A stretch of DNA of 18,890 nucleotides. Source: Caldora sp. SIO3E6 (GTDB lineage: Bacteria > Cyanobacteriota > Cyanobacteriia > Cyanobacteriales > Coleofasciculaceae). Shown here one piece after another: positions 14,643-18,890 of this stretch. Where the stretch lies: NCBI GenBank assembly GCA_010672185.1, contig JAAHHL010000049.1, forward strand, positions 1 through 18,890, written 5' to 3'. Under the pieces are notes generated by a model. That model had not been told where the DNA came from, did not search any database, and saw only the letters and a list, made by a program, of their open reading frames with translations. The translations under genes were made by a program, and so were the position numbers. Within the stretch, counting starts at the first letter, position 1, and every line of letters begins with the position of its first letter.

Positions 14643-14958
14643 AAACAACCTCATGGGTACTTAAGATTTCATGCCGTCGATAGGGATTTTTCAGATACTT
14701 TTTGTTGACTAGATCCACTTTACGACCAAATAAGGTTTCTATCTCTTCTTGCATTGTTAGAAGAGTATCCAAAGTCAAGTGGTGCTCAGTGGGAAAGGCA
14801 ACAAGCACATCAATATCACTATCAGAGTGGAAGTCTTCGCGAAGGACAGAGCCGAAGATAGCAAATTCGATAATATTCCAGCGCTGGCAAAAATCAGTAA
14901 TTTGAGCAGGAGATGCCTTGATTCGCTCAGCTACTAAGTTTTGCAATTCAGCTATCAT
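14629..14958 (-). CDS. MntA-like nucleotidyltransferase antitoxin
   Basis: 109 residues, a minimal nucleotidyltransferase. The motif G-S-x10-D-x-D is present: Gly36, Ser37, Asp48, Asp50 (FGSVLREDFHSDSDIDVLV), and a third acidic site falls in KVDLV. These enzymes transfer AMP to the HepT toxin and neutralise it. A very good ribosome binding site, GGAGGAGGTGA, lies just before the ATG. It is first in the two-gene unit and strongly similar to the second MntA at 17783 (FALFGSVL, SDSDIDV). Confidence 0.92.
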   Translation of the reverse strand: MIAELQNLVAERIKASPAQITDFCQRWNIIEFAIFGSVLREDFHSDSDIDVLVAFPTEHHLTLDTLLTMQEEIETLFGRKVDLVNKKYLKNPYRRHEILSTHEVVYAVE

Positions 14959-15234
14959 TACTCACCTCCTCCAAAATTAATAGATAATTTCAATATCTAT
15001 AATACACATGCTTCGGTGCGATCGTGTTCGTATTAGGTTAAAATAGAAGAATATGAATTACCATAAAAGCAGTCAGCCTCTAGAATAAATTTTACGTATT
15101 GAGTTCATTAAGGGGTAAGTTGCTGGCTGCAAGCTAAACCTAGGCTATGAATAGAGGTAGCTTGGGTAGAGCGATCGCACCTACAATATGAGCAAAAATA
15201 ATAAAAACACTCCTATTCTTCCGGAATGTTTACC
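14959..15234. other. Divergent spacer between mntA and pentapeptide gene
   Basis: About 280 bases without a gene. It holds one HIP1 site (about 15171), AT-rich stretches on both sides and no repeat family seen elsewhere in the window. A TATAAT at 14998-15003 lies on the plus strand, away from any start; the promoter for the minus-strand toxin-antitoxin pair should be here but I cannot place it with confidence. Confidence 0.4.
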
Positions 15235-15240
15235 TATAAT
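15235..15240 (+). promoter_or_regulatory. Candidate -10 box of fused pentapeptide gene
   Basis: A perfect TATAAT 48 bases before the preferred ATG (15283). No convincing -35 hexamer is present 17 bases upstream. Its position inside the longer possible frame (from 15226) is one reason to prefer the later start. Confidence 0.35.
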
Positions 15241-15282
15241 AAAGTAATTAAGGGAGTATATATTGTTCCACAAATACCCCCT

Positions 15283-17472
15283 ATGAAAGCTAGTGAGGTT
15301 CTGAGGAGATATAGGAACGGTGAAAGAGACTTTAGTCGCGTGAGTCTCAGGGGTGAGTCTTTTAAAAGTGAGAACCTTGCTGGCGCAGATTTTAGTGAGG
15401 CGGATATCCGAGGGGCTAATTTTACTAATGCTTGCCTCAGAGGTGCTAAGTTCTGTGGAACGAAGGCTGGATTGCAGCGCAGATGGACAACTGTTTTAGT
15501 CATAGTCTGGTGTTTGCTGTCTGGAGTATCAGGAATTTTTTCAGCAGTAGCTGGCTATTTGGTATCATTTATACTCAATGATCTCAGATATGAAATTTTA
15601 GCAGGTTGGATAGCCGTAATAGTGGTTGTGGCTTTCATTGTTACCACTATCTACCAAGGTTCAAGGAAAGCAGTAGAAACAGTTGCCGTAATTGTTTCTG
15701 GAAATGTTATTGTTTCTGGAATTTTTGCACTTACTGAGGGTGTTGCTGGGCGACTTGGGGGAGGAGCGTTTGCTACGCCAACCACTGGAATCATTGCTGG
15801 TGTGGGAGCAATAATTGGGTATGTGATTGGAGTTGTGTCTGGGGTTACCTCTGGGTACTTGATTGGAGGAGTTGGAGGTTTAGCTGAAACTTTTATTGCT
15901 GCACTTGTTGTTGTGCTATTCACAGCTTCTATTGCAGTTGTTAATATCGCTAAGGCTACTCCAGGAGCTGGAGCTGTCACTGTTAGTATCTCTGTTATTA
16001 TTATATTTCTTCATACTTGGATTAGTTGGCGCACCCTATCTGGGGATGAGAGGGACACTTGGATTTGTGCTGTTGCGATCGCTTTTGCCACAATGGGAGG
16101 TACTACTTTTAGAGGTGCTGACTTAACTGATGCTGACTTTACAGGAGCTAGACTTAAGAGTACAGATTTTAGAAAGGCTAATCTTACCCGTACTCGCTGG
16201 TACAATGCTAATAGACTTGACCGCGCTAGACCTGGAACAAGTTATTTGAGTAGTACACGAATTAGGGAATTAGTTAAAACGCTCCAGGGACAGGATCAAA
16301 AATTTGATGCTTTCTCCTTACGAGGGGTTAATCTACAGGGAGCGAATCTGACTGATTCTAGCTTCATTGGAGCTGATTTAAACAAAGCCAACCTGCAAGA
16401 TGCTGACTTATCCAGAGCTAAACTGGTACAAACTCAATTAGATGAAGCTGATTTAACTGGTGCAACCCTCACCGGAGCGACAATTGAAGATTGGGGTATC
16501 ACCAGTCATACCCCATTGCAGGGAGTTAGATGTCAGTATGTCTTTATGCGCTTACCTACTAAAGATGACCCTAACCCCCGCCGCAAACCGGATAACTGGG
16601 AAGAGGAGTTTAAGGATGGGGATTTTGCTGACTTTATTAAACCAATAGTTGATACCCTTGACCTTTACCATAACCAGGGAGTTGACCCTCGCGCAATCGC
16701 AATTTCCTTTAAGCAGTTAGCTGAAAATAATCCTGATGCAGAACTGGAGATTGTGGCGATGGAGAAACTAGGTAAGGATAAATTTTTACTTCGTGCAGCA
16801 ACAGCACCTGAGGCTGACCATTCTCAGTTGAATGCTGAGTATTTTATCACTTATAACGAAATAAAAGCTTTGGCAGCAGTTGAGGTACAGGCGTTACTCG
16901 CTGAAAAAGATAGTCGCATTTCTAGTTTAGAGAATATGGTAGAAACAGCGCTAAAGCGTCCCGGTTTTTATGCACAAAACTATAACCATCAAGGAGATAC
17001 TATGCCTGATAAAACTAGCAAGATTAGCATCAGTGGTGTAACTGGGAGCAAAATTAGTGGCGTGGCTGGGGGTGAAAGTACTGCTGTAGGTGGTGAGAAT
17101 TTGACTGGTGTGGCTGGTGGTAATATCAGTGGTACTGTTACCAATACCATTAATCAACTCACTAAATCAGAATCCCCAGAAGCTCCAACTTTAGCGGATT
17201 TACTCAAGCAGCTACAAACTGCGATTGCATCTCAAGATTCTGGTTTGAGCGAGAAGGATAAACAGAAGGCACTGAAGCATTTAGATACTATCGGTAAATT
17301 AGGAGTAGACCGCAACAATTCTAATTTACAAGAAATGGCGGAGAATGCTCTGGATGCCTTACCCACAATTCTCAAGCGGGGAGCTGGGTTAATGGAATTC
17401 ATTAAGACTCATTTTGATATTGAGCTTGATGAGATGCTGGAAAATATCCAGAGTATTTTGAACTTTACGTGA
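15283..17472 (+). CDS. Membrane pentapeptide-repeat protein, fused form
   Basis: 729 residues, function unknown. Order: MKASEVLRRYRNGERDF leader, pentapeptide repeats (about 17-61), junction motif AGLQRRW, a block of about six to seven hydrophobic Gly-rich helices (about 68-270), second pentapeptide run (about 273-405), then a conserved region opening IEDWGITSHTPL and CQYVF (about 400-530), a short coiled coil (about 531-560), a Gly/Ser/Thr repeat segment (ISGVTGSKISGVAGG, about 580-625) and a helical C-terminal domain. Paralogue of the split gene at 775-2730, with its small partner fused at the end. ATG 15283 is preferred over 15226 because the leader begins as in relatives and a TATAAT lies between; neither has a good ribosome binding site. 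A strong internal start is present at 17002. Confidence 0.85.
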   Translation: MKASEVLRRYRNGERDFSRVSLRGESFKSENLAGADFSEADIRGANFTNACLRGAKFCGTKAGLQRRWTTVLVIVWCLLSGVSGIFSAVAGYLVSFILNDLRYEILAGWIAVIVVVAFIVTTIYQGSRKAVETVAVIVSGNVIVSGIFALTEGVAGRLGGGAFATPTTGIIAGVGAIIGYVIGVVSGVTSGYLIGGVGGLAETFIAALVVVLFTASIAVVNIAKATPGAGAVTVSISVIIIFLHTWISWRTLSGDERDTWICAVAIAFATMGGTTFRGADLTDADFTGARLKSTDFRKANLTRTRWYNANRLDRARPGTSYLSSTRIRELVKTLQGQDQKFDAFSLRGVNLQGANLTDSSFIGADLNKANLQDADLSRAKLVQTQLDEADLTGATLTGATIEDWGITSHTPLQGVRCQYVFMRLPTKDDPNPRRKPDNWEEEFKDGDFADFIKPIVDTLDLYHNQGVDPRAIAISFKQLAENNPDAELEIVAMEKLGKDKFLLRAATAPEADHSQLNAEYFITYNEIKALAAVEVQALLAEKDSRISSLENMVETALKRPGFYAQNYNHQGDTMPDKTSKISISGVTGSKISGVAGGESTAVGGENLTGVAGGNISGTVTNTINQLTKSESPEAPTLADLLKQLQTAIASQDSGLSEKDKQKALKHLDTIGKLGVDRNNSNLQEMAENALDALPTILKRGAGLMEFIKTHFDIELDEMLENIQSILNFT
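16991..17004 (+). promoter_or_regulatory. Internal ribosome binding site and ATG
   Basis: AAGGAG (16991-16996), five bases, then ATG at 17002, in frame with the long gene. Translation from here would give a separate 156-residue protein (17002-17472) with the Gly/Ser/Thr repeat and helical domain only. It matches in position the separate small gene at 396-788, whose ATG also follows a good AGGAG. An AAGGAG at this exact domain boundary is unlikely to be an accident, but expression is not shown. Confidence 0.55.
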
Positions 17473-17491
17473 TGTTAATTCAAAGTCCCCC

Positions 17492-17610
17492 AGAATTGGG
17501 GAATTTATGGGGCGAAGGAACACCTTTATTCTCCAGCAGATTTGATATTACGCTTTCGCAAACATTCTGCTGTTGGGTTTCGCTTTGCTCCACCCAACCT
17601 ACCACTTTAC
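17492..17610 (+). repeat. Direct repeat flanking mntA/hepT', left copy
   Basis: About 115 bases with roughly ten differences from 18542-18655; it contains the dispersed palindrome GTTGGGT...ACCCAAC. The two copies lie in the same orientation on either side of the second MntA/HepT locus, about 1.05 kb apart. Confidence 0.8.
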
Positions 17611-17632
17611 GTGATCTAAGGTGATTTCCTCC

Positions 17633-17679
17633 GAAAAAATGTACCTATCGTAGGGTGCGTTAGCGAAGCGTAACGCACC
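17633..17679. repeat. Dispersed palindrome GGTGCGTTA/TAACGCACC
   Basis: GGTGCGTTA (17654-17662) pairs with TAACGCACC (17671-17679) around an 8-base loop. The preceding AAAAAATGTACCTATCGTAG (17633-17652) occurs inverted at about 7510-7529, so this is an edge of another dispersed repeat. Not followed by a T-run. Confidence 0.6.
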
Positions 17680-17782
17680 ACATCAGGGGTACAATCATTT
17701 TCAAAAATTGCCTAAATTCAAAAGCAACAAGTTGAACAATCCAATACAAGTATCGATTAGAGTTAAAGGAGGTTAACTTAGG

Positions 17783-18115
17783 ATGAGTAGTGCTGTGATT
17801 GAGCTTCCGACAAAAGAAATTGCCGACTTCTGTAAACGCTGGCAAGTCACAGAATTTGCTCTCTTCGGTTCTGTCTTGCGCGATGACTTTCGCTCCGACA
17901 GTGATATAGATGTCATGGTAGAATTTGACCCAGAGGCTCACCCCACTTTCAGCAGTTTAGACCAGATGGAAGCAGAATTACAATCCATTTTTCACAGAGA
18001 CGTTGACCTCGTTACTCGTCAGGGTATTGAAACTAGTCGTAACTATTTACGCCGTCACGAAATTCTGTCCTCCGCTCAGGTGATTTATGCAACGGGATTT
18101 TCAATTTCTGCTTGA
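17783..18115 (+). CDS. Second MntA-like nucleotidyltransferase antitoxin
   Basis: 110 residues, complete: Gly29-Ser30-x10-Asp41-x-Asp43 (FGSVLRDDFRSDSDIDV), and RDVDLVTRQG for the third acidic site. An ideal ribosome binding site AAGGAGGT (17766-17773) lies 9 bases before the ATG. Close paralogue of the protein at 14629-14958 (FCxRW..xEFAxFGSVLRxDFxSDSDIDV). Its stop overlaps the hepT fragment by 29 bases. Because the toxin half is broken it is now an orphan antitoxin, possibly still able to act on the HepT at 14286, which is untested. Confidence 0.92.
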   Translation: MSSAVIELPTKEIADFCKRWQVTEFALFGSVLRDDFRSDSDIDVMVEFDPEAHPTFSSLDQMEAELQSIFHRDVDLVTRQGIETSRNYLRRHEILSSAQVIYATGFSISA

Positions 18116-18419
18116 TATGCTGCAATCTGCCGAACTGATTAGAAGCTATACTGCTCAATGTTCAAAAAGTGAGTTCGTCAACAATGTACAGCTTCAAGAT
18201 TCAGTTATTCGACGGTTATTGGTAATCGCTGAAAATAAATCACAAACCTATACATATCAAGGGTTTGATACTGTTTGGCAGCCCAAAAAATGGCAAGGTT
18301 ATAGGATCTTTTGGCTCAAAATCCTTGCACTATTGAATCAAATTGAGCAAAAATCTCGTACTTTCACTCCCGGAATCCCTAATCAACTCTTCACTCATTA
18401 CTTATTCAACAGACCCTAA
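18087..18419 (+). pseudogene. HepT toxin truncated by an inserted element
   Basis: Residues 1-49 (MQRDFQFLLDMLQSAELI to the VIRRLLVIAE segment) are a normal HepT N-terminus, with AGGTGA before the ATG. From 18234 the reading continues into unrelated sequence for about 60 codons and stops at an IS-like end (18400-18417). The catalytic R-x4-H-x-Y motif, which should come about 30 residues later, is absent. The rest of hepT is not found downstream in the window. The toxin is therefore almost certainly dead. The inserted piece (about 18234-18418) has no transposase that I can recognise and no matching left terminal repeat. Confidence 0.8.
18400..18417. repeat. IS/MITE-like terminal repeat, copy 3
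   Basis: ACTTATTCAACAGACCCT, one mismatch from 150-167. It marks the right edge of the element that replaced the 3' half of hepT. Confidence 0.55.
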
Positions 18420-18439
18420 CTACTGTGACATAGTCCCAG

Positions 18440-18472
18440 ATGCCCGACTTCTTGAAGAAGTCGGGCATCTCA
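18440..18472. repeat. 33-bp hairpin repeat
   Basis: AGATGCCCGACTTCTT, a central G, then the exact reverse complement. A 16-bp stem makes this a strong hairpin; similar gatgcccgacttc palindromes are dispersed in cyanobacteria. No T-run after it. Confidence 0.75.
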
Positions 18473-18480
18473 AACCGTTA

Positions 18481-18655
18481 GCGATCGCATCTCAAGATTC
18501 TGGTTTGAGTGAGAAGGATAAACAGAAGGCACTGAAACATTAGAATTGGGGGATTTAAGGGGCGAAGGAACACCTTTTTTCTCCAGCGGATTTGATATTA
18601 AACTTTCGCAAACACTCTACTGTTGGGTTTCGCTTTGCTCCACCCAACCTACTAA
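18481..18655 (+). pseudogene. Deleted duplicate of the pentapeptide-gene 3' end
   Basis: 18481-18541 matches 17221-17281 (inside the small-partner domain; three differences), then jumps directly to sequence matching 17492-17610. So it is a copy of the gene's 3' region and its flank with about 210 bases missing (17282-17491). The coding fragment lacks a start and ends at TAG within a few codons. It shows that this region was duplicated after, or together with, arrival of the toxin-antitoxin locus between the two copies. Confidence 0.8.
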
Positions 18656-18683
18656 CACTAATACTACCTACCACCTAATACCC

Positions 18684-18890
18684 ATTGGTGACAAGTTAAG
18701 GTAAAGATGTCTTTGTCAAGGGAGCTGAGGAGCTGAGGAGCTGAGGAGCTGAGGAGCTGAGGAGCTGAGGAGCTGAGGAGCTGAGGTGCGGAGGTGCGGA
18801 GGAGCGGAGGAGCTGAGGAGCTGAGGAGCTGAGGAGCTGAGGAAGAAGAATACAATTTTCTTTAACCCTTGTGTCTTTCCCTCTATAGGA
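18684..18890. mobile_element. Repeat element C, copy 2 with octamer array (cut by window edge)
   Basis: Same edge sequence as 7551 onward (ATTGGTGACAAGTTAAGGTAA), same post-array block (GAAGAAGAATACAATTTTC), but the array is about fifteen units of GCTGAGGA, with two GGTGCGGA variants, instead of GCAGAGGA. The right end lies beyond the window. Confidence 0.6.

Noticed and set aside
15226..15282. Upstream ATG for the fused pentapeptide protein
   Set aside because: Not excluded, but a TATAAT lies in this stretch and the leader MKASEVLRRY at 15283 looks like the natural start.
18234..18399. Transposase remnant in the hepT insertion
   Set aside because: I read the three plus-strand frames and the complement and found no recognisable transposase motif; only the right terminal repeat supports a mobile origin.

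Overview
The window looks like chromosomal DNA of a cyanobacterium, probably filamentous and repeat-rich. The octamer GCGATCGC (HIP1) recurs throughout (for example near 556, 3957, 8635, 9113, 11128, 12094, 15171, 16075 and 18480). The genes include cyanobacterial families: a kinase-GUN4 fusion, a DUF4359-like protein, a plant-type asparaginase and membrane pentapeptide-repeat proteins. The spacers are full of 7-9 bp tandem arrays and small inverted-repeat elements. Species cannot be fixed from the sequence alone.

Layout. Minus strand at the left: a membrane pentapeptide-repeat protein (775-2730) with a small overlapping partner gene (396-788). Plus strand 3151-7281: ordinary genes separated by repeats, namely isoaspartyl peptidase/asparaginase, a Tat-type Rieske protein, a ChaN-like protein, a TerB-like protein, a minus-strand tRNA-His(GUG), and a small DUF4359-like membrane protein. 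Plus strand 7849-12757: a probable signalling operon of a zinc-ribbon Ser/Thr kinase fused to GUN4, an unrecognised coiled-coil protein, a MoxR-type AAA+ ATPase and a VWA protein. A Panacea/SocA-type antitoxin domain protein and an unknown helical protein follow. At 14286-14958 lies an intact HepT/MntA (HEPN/MNT) toxin-antitoxin pair on the minus strand. At 15283-17472 is a second membrane pentapeptide protein, homologous to the first but with the small partner fused at its C-terminus. At 17783-18419 is a second MntA followed by a broken HepT, then a partial duplication of the end of the pentapeptide gene and more repeats.

Most interesting. The two pentapeptide loci encode the same module in two states. 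At the left it is two genes overlapping by 14 bases, the second with its own ribosome binding site. At the right it is one long frame that still keeps a strong internal ribosome binding site and ATG exactly where the small protein would start. This suggests the small C-terminal protein is made on its own in both cases. The pentapeptide solenoid is interrupted by a multi-helix membrane block in both, an architecture with no function known to me.

Other points. The second HEPN toxin has lost its catalytic half to an inserted element while its antitoxin is intact. At least four families of short non-coding mobile elements can be outlined, two with clear target duplications (TGGAGATAG at 7322/7456; TATAA at 14126/14243).
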